Source of the DNA: Paenibacillus sp. NEAU-GSW1
GTDB lineage: Bacteria > Bacillota > Bacilli > Paenibacillales > Paenibacillaceae
Assembly: GCF_009737085.1 (NCBI RefSeq)
Contig: NZ_WOVL01000014.1
Location: 1 to 64,000 of the forward strand
DNA length: 64,000 nucleotides
Reading direction: 5' to 3'
Below the pieces are notes generated by a model. It did no database searches. It saw nothing but the letters and a program-made list of their open reading frames with translations, and had not been told where the DNA came from. The translations under genes were made by a program, and so were the position numbers. This document shows, in pieces, positions 17,826 to 26,874 of the stretch. How positions within the stretch are numbered: position 1 is the stretch's first letter; each line of letters opens with the position of its first letter.

Positions 17826-17864
17826 AAAAAAAACGCCAAACCCGTAAGGGCTTGGCGTTTTTTT
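17826..17864 (-). terminator. rpsD terminator
   Basis: Stem AACGCCAA / TTGGCGTT with an inner CCC/GGG pair and a run of T on the minus strand, directly after rpsD. The A-run on the other arm makes it symmetric. Confidence 0.85.
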
Positions 17865-17882
17865 GCAGCTGTTAAGCTACTA

Positions 17883-18485
17883 TTAACGGCTGTAGAACTC
17901 GACGATTTGTTTTTCGTCGATATCTTGGGAAAGTTCAGCGCGCTCTGGCAGGCGAACGTATTTGCCTTCCAGTGCTTGATCGTTGAATTCCAAGTAGTTA
18001 GGCAGGTGGTTACGGCCTTCGAGTGCTTCTTTGATCGTTTTCAGGCCGCGGCTGCGCTCGCGCAAACCGATAACGTCGCCTGTCGATACAGTGTAGGAAG
18101 CGATGTCGACTTTTTTGCCGTTAACCGTAACGTGTCCGTGAGCAACCAGCTGACGAGCGCCAGCACGGGAGTTCGAAAGACCAAGACGGTAAACGAGGTT
18201 GTCCAGACGGCTTTCAAGAAGGATCATGAAGTTTTCGCCGGAAATACCTTTCAGTTTAGCCGCTTTGTCGAACAAGTTGCGGAATTGTTTTTCGTTCAAG
18301 CCGTACATGTGGCGGAGCTTTTGTTTCTCAGCCAATTGGATGCCGTATCCGCTCATTTTTTTGCGTTGGTTCGGGCCGTGTTGACCTGGAGGGAATGGGC
18401 GTTTTGCAAGTTCTTTGCCAGTTCCGCTCAGGGAAATGCCAAGGCGGCGGCTCAATTTAAATTTAGGACCAGTATAACGTGACAT
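17883..18485 (-). CDS. rpsD: 30S ribosomal protein S4
   Basis: Primary 16S rRNA-binding protein of the small subunit. The 200 residues start [19 protein letters not shown] and include [34 protein letters not shown], the S4 RNA-binding fold with [23 protein letters not shown] and [13 protein letters not shown], and end in RLPERAEL and IVEFYSR, as in B. subtilis. The ATG at 18485 follows AAGGAG; the frame extends eight codons upstream without support. It is monocistronic, with its own terminator. S4 represses its own mRNA in B. subtilis. Confidence 0.97.
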   Translation of the reverse strand: MSRYTGPKFKLSRRLGISLSGTGKELAKRPFPPGQHGPNQRKKMSGYGIQLAEKQKLRHMYGLNEKQFRNLFDKAAKLKGISGENFMILLESRLDNLVYRLGLSNSRAGARQLVAHGHVTVNGKKVDIASYTVSTGDVIGLRERSRGLKTIKEALEGRNHLPNYLEFNDQALEGKYVRLPERAELSQDIDEKQIVEFYSR

Positions 18486-18652
18486 GTGTCGTGTTAACTC
18501 CTTCATCAAATGGGATTTTTGAGTATGGGGTTGTGTTTCGCCGAATACGCTCTATGCCCGATCGAGTCCGGAGCCTGATAATCAGTTCAGCCGCTGGAAT
18601 ATCAGCGAACGTATTTCTGAGGGTGACACAAAACCGTACGCCCATGCATTCA
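18486..18652 (-). promoter_or_regulatory. Probable rpsD leader (S4 autoregulation region)
   Basis: About 165 bases lie between the inferred transcription start and the rpsD ATG. Such a long structured leader fits the autoregulatory S4-binding leader of Firmicutes. I can see short pairing segments but did not fold it, so the identification rests on position and length. Confidence 0.4.
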
Positions 18653-18659
18653 ACAATAA

Positions 18660-18689
18660 ATATTAAATGAAAACCATCTCTCTTGTCAA
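18660..18689 (-). promoter_or_regulatory. rpsD promoter
   Basis: On the minus strand a perfect TTGACA (18689-18684) is followed after 18 bases by TAATAT (18665-18660). It lies about 175 bases before the rpsD start. Confidence 0.55.
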
Positions 18690-18855
18690 GATTACGAGCC
18701 GATCAGAAAGCTCACGGCGCTCAGAGTGTCTAAAGGCCTACAAAATATTGGATTGACTAGTGCAATATTCTTAAAAATAAAGTATGATAATTATATTCAT
18801 TTTAATAGACAGTTGGATGCTCATCTCCTTGTAATATGTACGGAAGGGCTGGGTG

Positions 18856-20805
18856 TTGCTTATGGCAGATTTTCGTAATAAAAGTCAATTGAAAGATGAG
18901 TCTGCTGCGGCGGCTCATCTGGCGGACAAATCAAACGAGTTAATTTGGTTCGAGAATGAGGATATGACAAACGCCGACGGGCCGTATCTGTCTCCATTGC
19001 TGCTCGACAGCTTTGTGCTGTGGCAAAACGAACTGGACAAGCAGTCGTTCGCAAACGGCTGGTTTGCTCTCTACGATTTGAGCTTGAATTTTATAGTGTC
19101 TTCCGATCATTTACATATGGAGCAGCATGCTGATGTCCGGGCAATTTCGGATCATTTGGCTGCGGCAGTCGAGAAGTCTGGCAGAGCTGAGGCGTATTCC
19201 TACGGTTCGCTTTACGGGAATGCGCTTCCTGTAATGAAGCGTTCGGAAGAGCGTCCATTTTGTGTTTTTATTTATATTGCCGCAGAAGAAGCGCAAGGCC
19301 AAACGATAGCCCAATTATGCTCGCATCATTTCCGCAGCTGTTTTTATAAACGGTTTGAGCAGTTATTTATAAAGGATATGATTAGTCAACAGCAGCAAAT
19401 CGAGAAAGAGCTTGTCCGCCGGGATGCGCTTTTTCAAGCAGCGAAAAGGCTGTATGACCAAATCGACGTATCGTCCGTATTGTCTGAAATGTTAGCGAGT
19501 CTGGAGAAGCTTTATCCGACTTCTGAAGTTCATCTTTATTTGACTCAGGATCACTTGAACGGCGATCCGCGCGTTAAGCCGCTTGTATTTAAAAATACGG
19601 CTCATGATCTGGTTGCCAAAGCGTTTCTTGAGGGGCGGCCGGTAAATGAGCAGGATCGCAACGGGATGATGCGCATTGCGATGCCGATGACCGGCAAGCA
19701 GGCTGCCTACGGCGTACTTTGTATCAAGATGGGTTCGGAACGTTGGGACGCTTCCGATTTGCCAGCATTTTTGCTGTTGGCCGATACGGCAGGTTCGGCA
19801 TTCGAGAATGCGAAGCTGTATGAGCAGTCTAATTTGTTAATAAACGAGCTCAGGCTCATTAACGAACTCGCGAAGCGGCTGAACCAATCGCTTAGATTGA
19901 AAGAGATTTTTCAGTTTGTGACGATGGAACTGCTTAACATATTTGAAGCGGATCATTGCTGCGTGTTGCAGCTCAATAAAGAAAAAAATCAATTTATCGT
20001 CATGTCGAGCAACATTCCGACTATGTCGAGCGAGCATTTTTCGCCCGAATACGGTTTTTGCGGAATTGTGCATCGGACGAAAGAGCCGCTAATCATTTCG
20101 GATTACTGGAACACGCGAGTCGTTACGTCCAAGCTGATGGATAATACCGGTTCGCGCTCGCTGATTGCTTCGCCGATTTTGGTAGACGGCGAAGTGGCGG
20201 GCGTTATTCTCGTTACTCATAAGTCGCCTAACTTTTTCAGTTATGATAATTATAAGCTGCTGCAAGTCATGTCAACGCATATCGGGCTTGCCATTAAGAA
20301 CGCTTCGCTGCATGCGGAAGTTCGCCGGATGGTCATTACGGACAATTTGACCGGACTTCACGCCCGCCATTATTTAAATGAACAAATTCAGAATCGGCAG
20401 CGGAAAGATCCGCTTGGAGCGCTCATTCTCGTCGATATTGACCATTTCAAACGGATTAATGACACATTCGGTCATCAAGTCGGCGATCGGATTTTGGTTC
20501 AAGTAAGCAATATTATACGGGCGGCGATTCGGCAAGGCGATATTGCCGCAAGATGGGGCGGAGAAGAGCTGGCTGTTTACTTGCCGGGCATTCAAGCAGA
20601 GCAGGCTTATCGCATAGCCGAGCGTATTCGCTCGCATGTTGAAAAGGAGACCGACCCTGTCGTAACCGTATCCTGCGGAGTTTCGGAATGGACATTCGAG
20701 AATGAGAAAATAAGCGTCGAATCTTTATTTTATCGGGCGGATATGGCGCTTTACGAAGCGAAGCACAACGGACGAAACCGAATCTTTGTCGGGCAAGCGA
20801 ATTAA
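18856..20805 (+). CDS. dgcP: GAF-domain diguanylate cyclase (DgcP-like)
   Basis: Predicted cytoplasmic c-di-GMP synthase of about 649 residues. An N-terminal region of unknown fold is followed by two GAF-like domains (about 215-325 and 340-480) and a C-terminal GGDEF domain (about 490-645). The latter has DNLTGLHARHYLNEQ, LVDIDHFKRINDTFGHQVGD and the active-site loop RWGGEELAVYLPG, an intact GGEEL variant. An adjacent rpsD gene matches the B. subtilis dgcP locus. Starts GTG 18853, TTG 18856 and ATG 18862 are all possible; TTG is seven bases after GGAAGGG. I see no RxxD inhibitory site at the usual place. Confidence 0.87.
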   Translation: MLMADFRNKSQLKDESAAAAHLADKSNELIWFENEDMTNADGPYLSPLLLDSFVLWQNELDKQSFANGWFALYDLSLNFIVSSDHLHMEQHADVRAISDHLAAAVEKSGRAEAYSYGSLYGNALPVMKRSEERPFCVFIYIAAEEAQGQTIAQLCSHHFRSCFYKRFEQLFIKDMISQQQQIEKELVRRDALFQAAKRLYDQIDVSSVLSEMLASLEKLYPTSEVHLYLTQDHLNGDPRVKPLVFKNTAHDLVAKAFLEGRPVNEQDRNGMMRIAMPMTGKQAAYGVLCIKMGSERWDASDLPAFLLLADTAGSAFENAKLYEQSNLLINELRLINELAKRLNQSLRLKEIFQFVTMELLNIFEADHCCVLQLNKEKNQFIVMSSNIPTMSSEHFSPEYGFCGIVHRTKEPLIISDYWNTRVVTSKLMDNTGSRSLIASPILVDGEVAGVILVTHKSPNFFSYDNYKLLQVMSTHIGLAIKNASLHAEVRRMVITDNLTGLHARHYLNEQIQNRQRKDPLGALILVDIDHFKRINDTFGHQVGDRILVQVSNIIRAAIRQGDIAARWGGEELAVYLPGIQAEQAYRIAERIRSHVEKETDPVVTVSCGVSEWTFENEKISVESLFYRADMALYEAKHNGRNRIFVGQAN

Positions 20806-20818
20806 CAGCTGATTTTGG

Positions 20819-20855
20819 AGGACAGCAGCGCAGCGGCGCATTGCTGTCCTTTTTC
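20819..20855 (+). terminator. Terminator of the diguanylate cyclase gene
   Basis: Stem AGGACAGCA / TGCTGTCCT followed by TTTTTC, starting 14 bases after the stop codon. Confidence 0.8.
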
Positions 20856-20930
20856 GTATGCGCCGAATAAGGAATGACCGGCAAAGGAGACGATAGTACT
20901 AAATGAAAAATAAAGAGGAGGCAACGCTTG

Positions 20931-21668
20931 ATGGGAAGACGGGGATATCGATTGGCTTTGGCGTTTGGATTGCTGATGACGGCAACGCTTTTGGCCGGAT
21001 GCGCAAGCCTAGCTCCGAATCGTACGCCTGAAGAGTGGTTGAAGTTGTCCATTGCCGGATTGACGGCGACAGACAATTTTATATATAAGGGGCAAACGAC
21101 GGTTTCGACAGCAGACGGCTGGTCGTATGCGCCAAGCAGCTTTGAAGGCAAAATAGTCGGCCATGAACAGCTCAAGGCGCAATTCAGTGACGACAGCTTC
21201 GATTGGAGTCCGGTTAAACAGCTGGAGGACTTTCAAAACGGCAAAAAGCATATTCAATTTGCCAATGACATTGGAAATTCGGATGCAGATGCAAAAACGC
21301 CGGGTGTTCAAATTATGCTTCATATTCTAGAGGATGGAACGGAGGCCAAAGAGCGTTGGAGCCGCCGATTGAAAGAGGAGCTGGAAGCTCTAAAGACGGA
21401 TGCGCCCGCTGGCGATACTGCCATTCGAAAGGAGTGGCTGCAACAATTGGAGCATTCGCAAAAACAGCTTAAGCGCTGGCTTGACACGCTGCAAGTGAGC
21501 TCGAATTACGATCTCATAATCGATCAAAGCAAATTGATTCCGCTTTCGATGAAGGAGCATACTGTCTTTACGTATCGGAATGGACAGAAGGAAAGGAAGG
21601 AGTCAAGAAATACGATTGTCGAGTTCAGTTCATTCGACGGTTCAGCCAGCATGAGCGATGTTCGATAG
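20931..21668 (+). CDS. Predicted lipoprotein, unknown function
   Basis: A 245-residue exported lipoprotein. The signal peptide has Arg-Arg, a hydrophobic core and the lipobox LLAGC with the lipidated Cys near residue 25. The mature part is hydrophilic with a helical Glu/Lys-rich middle (RLKEELEAL, LEHSQKQLKRWL) and no recognised domain. The ATG at 20931 is preferred because AGAGGAGG lies nine bases before it; the TTG directly in front is an alternative. It lies between the cyclase terminator and an aminopeptidase gene, about 60 bases upstream of the latter, possibly in one transcript. Confidence 0.8.
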   Translation: MGRRGYRLALAFGLLMTATLLAGCASLAPNRTPEEWLKLSIAGLTATDNFIYKGQTTVSTADGWSYAPSSFEGKIVGHEQLKAQFSDDSFDWSPVKQLEDFQNGKKHIQFANDIGNSDADAKTPGVQIMLHILEDGTEAKERWSRRLKEELEALKTDAPAGDTAIRKEWLQQLEHSQKQLKRWLDTLQVSSNYDLIIDQSKLIPLSMKEHTVFTYRNGQKERKESRNTIVEFSSFDGSASMSDVR

Positions 21669-21727
21669 ACGAGTCCGGACTTTGCGTGATACCATGTAAG
21701 TTACGCAAACCTAAAGGAGGTATTCTT

Positions 21728-22843
21728 ATGCGTGATCCAAGATTGCAGAAGCTGGCTGCAAATTTGGCAGGATATTCGATTGATGTTCAACCGGGAGACA
21801 ATGTCCTTATTGATATGATCGGCTCCGAGAAAGAACTGGCTAAATGTTTGATTGAAGAAGTAACGAAGCGCGGAGGCCGCCCTTTCGTTGAATTGAGCGA
21901 CCGTTCGGTGCTTCGGACGATGCTCAAAAATGCAACCAAGGAGCAGCTTGAGCTGTGGGCGGAGCGGGATCTCGCGCGGATGAAGCAAATGCAAGGCTAC
22001 ATTGCGGTTCGTTCGGGCGACAACGCCAACGAGCTTTCCGATGTGCCGGACGATAAAATGAAGCTGTATGATCAAATTTACATGAATCCGGTACATATGG
22101 AGGAACGGGTAAAAAGGACGAAATGGGTTGTGCTTCGTTATCCGACGCCATCCATGGCGCAGCTTGCCCAAATGAGCACGGAATCGTTCGAAAACTTCTA
22201 CTTCGATGTTTGCAATTTGGATTATGCCAAGATGGATCGCGCTATGGATTCGCTGCACGCGTTGATGAAACGCACCGATCGGGTGCGTATCGTTTCGCCT
22301 GGAACAGACTTGACGTTTTCGATTCAAAATATCGGCGCCAAAAAATGTTCAGGCCACCGCAATATTCCGGACGGGGAAGTGTATTCTGCTCCGGTTCGCG
22401 ATTCCGTTCAAGGGAAGATTACTTATAATGCGCCTAGCGTCTATTCGGGAGTCAGCTTCCAGAACATATCCTTTACGTTCGAGAACGGGAAAATCGTGGA
22501 GGCGACAAGCAACAATACGCAGCGTTTGAATGAAATACTCGATGCGGACGAAGGCGCGCGTTATGTCGGCGAATTTGCGATCGGCTTCAACCCGTATATC
22601 TTGCATCCGATGAACGATATTTTGTTTGATGAGAAAATTGCCGGCAGCTTGCATTTTACGCCCGGGCAAGCGTATGAGGATACCGACAACGGCAATCGCT
22701 CGTCGATCCACTGGGATCTTGTGCTCATTCAACGGCCGGAATATGGCGGCGGCGAAATTTATTTCGACGATGTGCTTATCCGTAAAGACGGAATTTTCGT
22801 TTTGCCGGAGCTTGAAGCGTTAAATCCCGAAAATTTGAAATAA
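21728..22843 (+). CDS. M29 family aminopeptidase (AmpS/PepS-like)
   Basis: Metal-dependent thermophilic-type aminopeptidase of 371 residues. It has the M29 N-terminus RLQKLAANLAGYSIDVQPGD, the metal-ligand segments SGHRNIPDGEVYSAPV (first Glu), EIGF-like VGEFAIGFNP, and IHWDLVLIQRP with the His and Asp ligands near the end. Family members remove N-terminal residues from peptides and depend on two metal ions. The ATG at 21728 follows AAAGGAGG at the usual distance; the frame extends 14 codons upstream without a site. An inverted repeat (TTTGCGT/ACGCAAA) lies in the leader. Confidence 0.9.
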   Translation: MRDPRLQKLAANLAGYSIDVQPGDNVLIDMIGSEKELAKCLIEEVTKRGGRPFVELSDRSVLRTMLKNATKEQLELWAERDLARMKQMQGYIAVRSGDNANELSDVPDDKMKLYDQIYMNPVHMEERVKRTKWVVLRYPTPSMAQLAQMSTESFENFYFDVCNLDYAKMDRAMDSLHALMKRTDRVRIVSPGTDLTFSIQNIGAKKCSGHRNIPDGEVYSAPVRDSVQGKITYNAPSVYSGVSFQNISFTFENGKIVEATSNNTQRLNEILDADEGARYVGEFAIGFNPYILHPMNDILFDEKIAGSLHFTPGQAYEDTDNGNRSSIHWDLVLIQRPEYGGGEIYFDDVLIRKDGIFVLPELEALNPENLK

Positions 22844-22946
22844 ATGAAATAGAAGCGTTTTTTATATTTCCTCTTGATGGATACGATATTTCGGGTTATC
22901 ATGAGTTCAAAGGTAAGCTTTACTAAATTTTTTGGAGGGATTCCCC

Positions 22947-23189
22947 ATGTCCAACAACGCAGCTATCGTAGAAATTTCACAAGCGGCAAGCCAATTCCGC
23001 TCGTCAATCGTCTTGCAAGCCGACAACAAATATATCGACGTAAAAAGCATTCTTGGACTGTTTACAACGCTCATAGGCGGACATTCGTATGAGCTTCATG
23101 TACATGGCCCGGACGCTGAAGAAGCTAAAGCAGCGATGTCTGCTGTATTTGCTAAACATAACTTGAATGTAAATGTTGTTTCGGAATAA
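22947..23189 (+). CDS. HPr-like protein lacking the catalytic histidine region
   Basis: An 80-residue protein aligning with HPr/Crh from just after the active-site His15: ISQAASQFRSSIVL matches the first helix and second strand, and DVKSILGL matches the KSIMG segment holding the regulatory Ser46 of B. subtilis HPr. The His-Ala-Arg-Pro stretch and the first strand are missing because the protein starts there. The ATG at 22947 has TTTGGAGGG just upstream, so the short form is the real product. It cannot carry PTS phosphate on His15. A Crh-like signalling role with CcpA is an inference. It stands alone between an aminopeptidase gene and ylaN. Confidence 0.75.
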   Translation: MSNNAAIVEISQAASQFRSSIVLQADNKYIDVKSILGLFTTLIGGHSYELHVHGPDAEEAKAAMSAVFAKHNLNVNVVSE

Positions 23190-23196
23190 TGAAATA

Positions 23197-23225
23197 GGTG
23201 ACTTTGAGTGAAACTCAAAGTCACC
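23197..23225 (+). terminator. Terminator of the HPr-like gene
   Basis: Perfect 13-bp stem GGTGACTTTGAGT / ACTCAAAGTCACC with a GAA loop, seven bases after the stop. The GTGACTTTGA core recalls the leader motif at 492-534. Confidence 0.65.
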
Positions 23226-23239
23226 CATTTTCCAAGCGG

Positions 23240-23270
23240 AGCGCTTTTTCAAATTGAAAAAGCGCTTTTC
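23240..23270. terminator. Second hairpin after the HPr-like gene
   Basis: Perfect 12-bp stem AGCGCTTTTTCA / TGAAAAAGCGCT with a 3-base loop and a TTTTC tail. Confidence 0.65.
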
Positions 23271-23357
23271 TGTTTTGTCCTTGTGTATTGGCTCTTTTTC
23301 GTCTAATATAAAAGAAAGGTATAGACGACGGCGGGTACACGCACAGGGGGGAAAACG

Positions 23358-23645
23358 ATGTCTTCACCGGAAGTCACGATTCAATTGCATGAGAAGGCGC
23401 TGCGTCTCCTTACGGAGGATGCCAGCAAAATCGAGAAACTGATCGAAGTTCAGATGGAGAACTTGACGACCCGTCAATGTCCGCTGTACGAGGAAGTTTT
23501 GGACACGCAGATGTACGGATTCTCGCGTGAAATTGATTTTGCAGTGCGTGCGGGACTCATTGTCGAGCAAAGCGGAAAAGAAATGCTGAGCAGACTGGAG
23601 CGCAACCTGGCTCAACTGTATGAGGCGTTGAATAGAAAAGAGTAG
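23358..23645 (+). CDS. ylaN: YlaN family protein
   Basis: A 95-residue protein matching B. subtilis YlaN (DUF1507): [50 protein letters not shown], and a helical end [13 protein letters not shown]. subtilis YlaN matters for growth under low iron and has been linked to the Fur regulator. AGGGGGGAAA precedes the ATG. As in B. subtilis it is near ftsW, here two genes away on the other strand. Confidence 0.92.
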   Translation: MSSPEVTIQLHEKALRLLTEDASKIEKLIEVQMENLTTRQCPLYEEVLDTQMYGFSREIDFAVRAGLIVEQSGKEMLSRLERNLAQLYEALNRKE

Positions 23646-23674
23646 GCTCCTTTCGGAAGCCTACTCCTTTTTTT
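23640..23674 (+). terminator. ylaN terminator
   Basis: Stem GAGTAGGCT / AGCCTACTC followed by CTTTTTTTT, immediately at the ylaN stop codon. Confidence 0.85.
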
Positions 23675-23698
23675 TGCTCATTTATTTGCTGAAACGCA

Positions 23699-24757
23699 CT
23701 ATACAAGGTAGAAAGCAAAACCGAGAATAATGTATACCATCAGCAGCAGAACGCCTTCATACCAGTTCGTATTGCCGTCGCGCGATACCGATTTGGCAAT
23801 AAATACGGATACGCCGATTGCCGTCAATTCGATAGGCGTAAAGATGATATCCATCGTATTGCCAAACAGTGTGCTTACGAGGATAAGCACCGGAGCGACA
23901 AACAACGCGATCTGCAAGCTGCTTCCGATTGCGATTTCGACGGCCGCGCCGATTTTGTTCTTCATCGCGAGCATAATTGCCGCGCTGTGCTCTGCCGCGT
24001 TGCCGACAATCGCGATGACGAATGCGCCGATGAACAGCTCGGAGAGGCCAAATTTTTCGGAGAAGCTATCCAACGTGTGAACGAGCCATTCACTGACGAA
24101 CGCGACCATTACGGTTGCGACGATAAGCATAATAATCGAAACGCCCTTCGACCAAGCCGGTTCCTCGCCGTGATCGGCGATCATCTCTTTATCTGCAAGC
24201 ATATCTTTGTGCGTAATCATGGAGAACACAAGCCAGAGCAAATAAGACACGATCAAGATGCAGGCGACCGTAATGCTCAAGAAATGGTCTTTAGCAACAG
24301 AGAAGTGCTGCGAACCGACGAATACTGCAGGGACGAATAAGCCGATAACAGCCATAACCATCAGCGTCGAATTATGCTCTGCCAGCTGATTGTTGAACTT
24401 CTGCTGTTTATATCTCAAGCCGCCGGCGAATAAGCTCAAACCGAGCACGAGCAGCAGATTGCCGATAATCGAGCCGGTAATGCTCGCTTTAACCATATCG
24501 AACAATCCTTCTTTAACGAGAAAAATCGCAATGATCAGCTCAGCTGCATTGCCGAATGTTGCGTTCAGAAAACCGCCAAGCCGCTGTCCCGCATAATGGG
24601 CGACGCTCTCGGTAGCCTTGCCGAGAAAACCGGCTACAAATACGATTGCTATCGCAGAGAGGATGAATTGAAGCGTCATGTCCCAGTGCAGGAAATGGCC
24701 GATCGCGCTGAGCGCAAACATGACGATCAATCCGCCGAAAAATATTTTCTGTCTCAC
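23699..24757 (-). CDS. Calcium/proton antiporter (CAX family, ChaA/YfkE-like)
   Basis: Integral membrane exchanger of 352 residues with about eleven hydrophobic segments. The two alpha repeats of the CAX family are visible: ATFGNAAELIIAIF in the first half and AIVGNAAEHSAAIMLA in the second, with the ion-binding Glu residues. An acidic/His stretch (HKDMLADKEMIADHGEE) lies between them. It should export Ca2+ in exchange for protons. The GTG at 24757 has AAAGGTGG seven bases upstream. It converges on ylaN and has no obvious operon partner. Confidence 0.92.
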   Translation of the reverse strand: MRQKIFFGGLIVMFALSAIGHFLHWDMTLQFILSAIAIVFVAGFLGKATESVAHYAGQRLGGFLNATFGNAAELIIAIFLVKEGLFDMVKASITGSIIGNLLLVLGLSLFAGGLRYKQQKFNNQLAEHNSTLMVMAVIGLFVPAVFVGSQHFSVAKDHFLSITVACILIVSYLLWLVFSMITHKDMLADKEMIADHGEEPAWSKGVSIIMLIVATVMVAFVSEWLVHTLDSFSEKFGLSELFIGAFVIAIVGNAAEHSAAIMLAMKNKIGAAVEIAIGSSLQIALFVAPVLILVSTLFGNTMDIIFTPIELTAIGVSVFIAKSVSRDGNTNWYEGVLLLMVYIILGFAFYLV

Positions 24758-24927
24758 AAAAAAGCCACCTTTTCATATTTGTGCTGAAACCTGTATTTAC
24801 TATATCTGAAATTGACATTCATGTAAACTTTTCCATGCCGGAAAATGGGATTTGAACTGACAATTGTTGCTTCCGCGCTTGCCTTCCAGTACAATAAATA
24901 TATATGGCAAATTGAGGAGTGAGTGAC

Positions 24928-25308
24928 ATGACCGAGGACCTTCAAACCGGCATTATCCGTATTTCAGACGATGTAGTTGCAACGATTGCGGGACTCGCCG
25001 CGCTAGAGACTCCAGGCATTGCCGCAATGTCGGGCGGGATTTCCGAAGGATTGGCCAAACGGCTTAGCGGGAAAAATGTGCAAAAAGGCGTATCGGTGGA
25101 GGTTGGCCAGCTTGAAGCTGCAATTGACCTGCGCATTATCGTACATTACGGTATCCCGATTCAAGAGGTTTGCCGCCAGTTGCAATTAAATGTGCGTGAA
25201 TCCGTTGAAAATATGACAGGACTCCATGTGGTTGAAGTGAATGTGAAAGTCGAAGGCGTTGCCTTCAAGGAAGATGAGCCGGCAGAAGAGGCGCAACGGC
25301 TGAAATAA
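24928..25308 (+). CDS. Asp23/Gls24 family protein
   Basis: A 126-residue Asp23/Gls24 family protein: GIIRISDDVVATIAGLAALETPGIAAMSGG at the N-terminus (read over two segments), KGVSVEVGQLEAAIDLRIIV, and GLHVVEVNVKVEGVAF. Family members are found as alkaline-shock or envelope-stress proteins (Asp23 in Staphylococcus, YloU in Bacillus). The ATG at 24928 is eight bases after GAGGAG; an in-frame GTG lies three codons upstream. It is transcribed away from the antiporter gene and towards ftsW. Confidence 0.88.
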   Translation: MTEDLQTGIIRISDDVVATIAGLAALETPGIAAMSGGISEGLAKRLSGKNVQKGVSVEVGQLEAAIDLRIIVHYGIPIQEVCRQLQLNVRESVENMTGLHVVEVNVKVEGVAFKEDEPAEEAQRLK

Positions 25309-25322
25309 ACTAGCGCGGTAGG

Positions 25323-25363
25323 AAAAAAGGTACTCCCAATTATGAATTGGAAGTACCTTTTTT
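25323..25363. terminator. Bidirectional terminator between the Asp23 gene and ftsW
   Basis: Stem AAAAAAGGTACT..CAATT / AATTG..AGTACCTTTTTT with one internal mismatch region and a 3-base loop; A-run and T-run on either side serve both convergent genes. Confidence 0.85.
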
Positions 25364-25367
25364 GTTG

Positions 25368-26528
25368 CTATGTTCGCCGTTTGCCTCGGTCTTGCTTGTT
25401 CGATTCGCGCGATATGCTGAGCAATACGCCAATGCTCATTAAGCAGACGAGAAGCGAAGTGCCTCCGGCGCTAATGAACGGTAGCGTAACCCCGGTTAAC
25501 GGAATAGTGCCGGTAACGCCGCCGATGTTAATAAAGGCTTGCAAGCCGATTATACCGACGATGCCGACGCCAACGATCGTTCCGTACTGATCTGGACAGC
25601 GCAATGCGACGATCAGGCCTCTCCATAGAAACAGCAAGTAAATAAATAAAAAGAGTCCGGCGCCCAAGAAGCCAAACTCCTCGGCGATAATGGAAAATAT
25701 AAAATCATTGTACGGATAAGTTAAGTAGTGCAGCTTCTGTACGCTTTCTCCGAAGCCTGCTCCAGTCAAGCCGCCGTGCCCAAGCGCCTGCAAGGAGGAC
25801 ACGAGCTGCAGCCCGCTGTTTTCCTTATCGGCAAGCGGGTCGCTGTAAGAAGTGAACCTGGCAATCCGATAACCCCAAGCGTCAGGATCAAAAGCCATTG
25901 AGAGACTTACGATGACAACCAATATGACGCCTAATATAGAGCCGGCCATCATAATATGCTTTAGGTTTGCGCCGCCGACAACGATCATAATGGCCGCTGC
26001 TGTAGCGATAACCATACAGGAGCCAAGATCCGGCTGCGCCATGATGAGTCCGCAGACGACGCCAACGATGATCAGAACGGGCAGCAGCCCTTTTTTGAAA
26101 TCTCGGAACTTCTCGTCTTTCTTCGCGATCAGCGAGCCGAGGTATAGGATGAGTCCTAACTTGGCCAGCTCAGTTGGCTGTACTTGAAGCGGCCCGACAG
26201 GAAGCCAGCTGCTTGCGCCGTTAATCGGCTCGGTGAACGGTACGATGATCAGCATGATCAGTACCGGAATGAAATAAAAAACGAAGCCCTTCTTATAAAA
26301 CTTATATGGCAGATTCATCAGAAACAGCATCGCAACAAGGCCGATAACAGCCCATTGAAGCTGCTTCTTCAAAAAGTAGAAGGCGTCGTAATTAAATTTC
26401 TCCGTGACGAGCGCGACGTTGGAGCTCGCGCTGAACACCATCACGAGCCCAAAGCCGACGAGCAGCAGCGTTAGAAGGAGCAGCAGAAAATCCGGTCGTC
26501 CGCGACTTCCGTTCTGCGGCGTTCCCAT
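25368..26528 (-). CDS. ftsW: FtsW/RodA/SpoVE family lipid II glycosyltransferase (FtsW-like)
   Basis: SEDS-family membrane protein, 386 residues with about ten spans. These proteins polymerise lipid II together with a class B PBP. Hallmarks are VMVFSASS after the first span, GASSWLPVGPLQVQPTELAKL with the conserved Gly-Ala and Pro-x-Glu, AQPDLGS with the catalytic Asp, GYRIARFTSYSDP, YNDFIFSIIAEEFGFLG, and PFISAGGTSLL near the C-terminus. The neighbourhood of ylaN and yugN/ylb genes matches B. subtilis ftsW, the division enzyme, rather than rodA. yugN lies one base upstream, so the two form a transcript. Confidence 0.9.
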   Translation of the reverse strand: MGTPQNGSRGRPDFLLLLLTLLLVGFGLVMVFSASSNVALVTEKFNYDAFYFLKKQLQWAVIGLVAMLFLMNLPYKFYKKGFVFYFIPVLIMLIIVPFTEPINGASSWLPVGPLQVQPTELAKLGLILYLGSLIAKKDEKFRDFKKGLLPVLIIVGVVCGLIMAQPDLGSCMVIATAAAIMIVVGGANLKHIMMAGSILGVILVVIVSLSMAFDPDAWGYRIARFTSYSDPLADKENSGLQLVSSLQALGHGGLTGAGFGESVQKLHYLTYPYNDFIFSIIAEEFGFLGAGLFLFIYLLFLWRGLIVALRCPDQYGTIVGVGIVGIIGLQAFINIGGVTGTIPLTGVTLPFISAGGTSLLVCLMSIGVLLSISRESNKQDRGKRRT

Positions 26529-26529
26529 A

Positions 26530-26874
26530 CTAAGCCAACAACTGTTTCAGCTGTTCGAGTTTTTGATTAGCAATGCTCATAATCGGTTGAGGAACCGGAG
26601 ATTCGTATTCCATGCCGTGCGGGAAAGTAGCTCTTCCGATGTAGACGGCTTCAATCGCCAAAATCGCATGAGCGGATTCCAGCTTGCCTTCCACAGCGCG
26701 CGTATTGATGCGCAGGAAGTATTCCGAATTAGTTGTTTGATCTACAAGCTTCAAATCGTATGTAGCGCGGTAATATTCCCATTGCCAGCGGACAAAACCA
26801 AGCTGCTCAGCGGAATCGTCCAGATGAGCGAGATCGCTTTGCATTCCGTTCAGGCCTGTATTTTCAATAATCAT
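26530..26874 (-). CDS. yugN: YugN-like family protein
   Basis: A 114-residue protein of the YugN family: IIENTGLNGMQSDLAHLDD, GFVRWQWEYYRATYDLKL, YFLRINTRAVEGKLE, and YIGRATFPHGMEYE. No catalytic motif is apparent and the function is unknown. GGAGGAAC lies in front of the ATG. Its stop is one base away from the ftsW start, suggesting co-transcription. The 275 bases upstream (26875-27149) hold the promoter region of this gene and of the amidohydrolase, but I see no clear hexamers. Confidence 0.85.
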   Translation of the reverse strand: MIIENTGLNGMQSDLAHLDDSAEQLGFVRWQWEYYRATYDLKLVDQTTNSEYFLRINTRAVEGKLESAHAILAIEAVYIGRATFPHGMEYESPVPQPIMSIANQKLEQLKQLLA

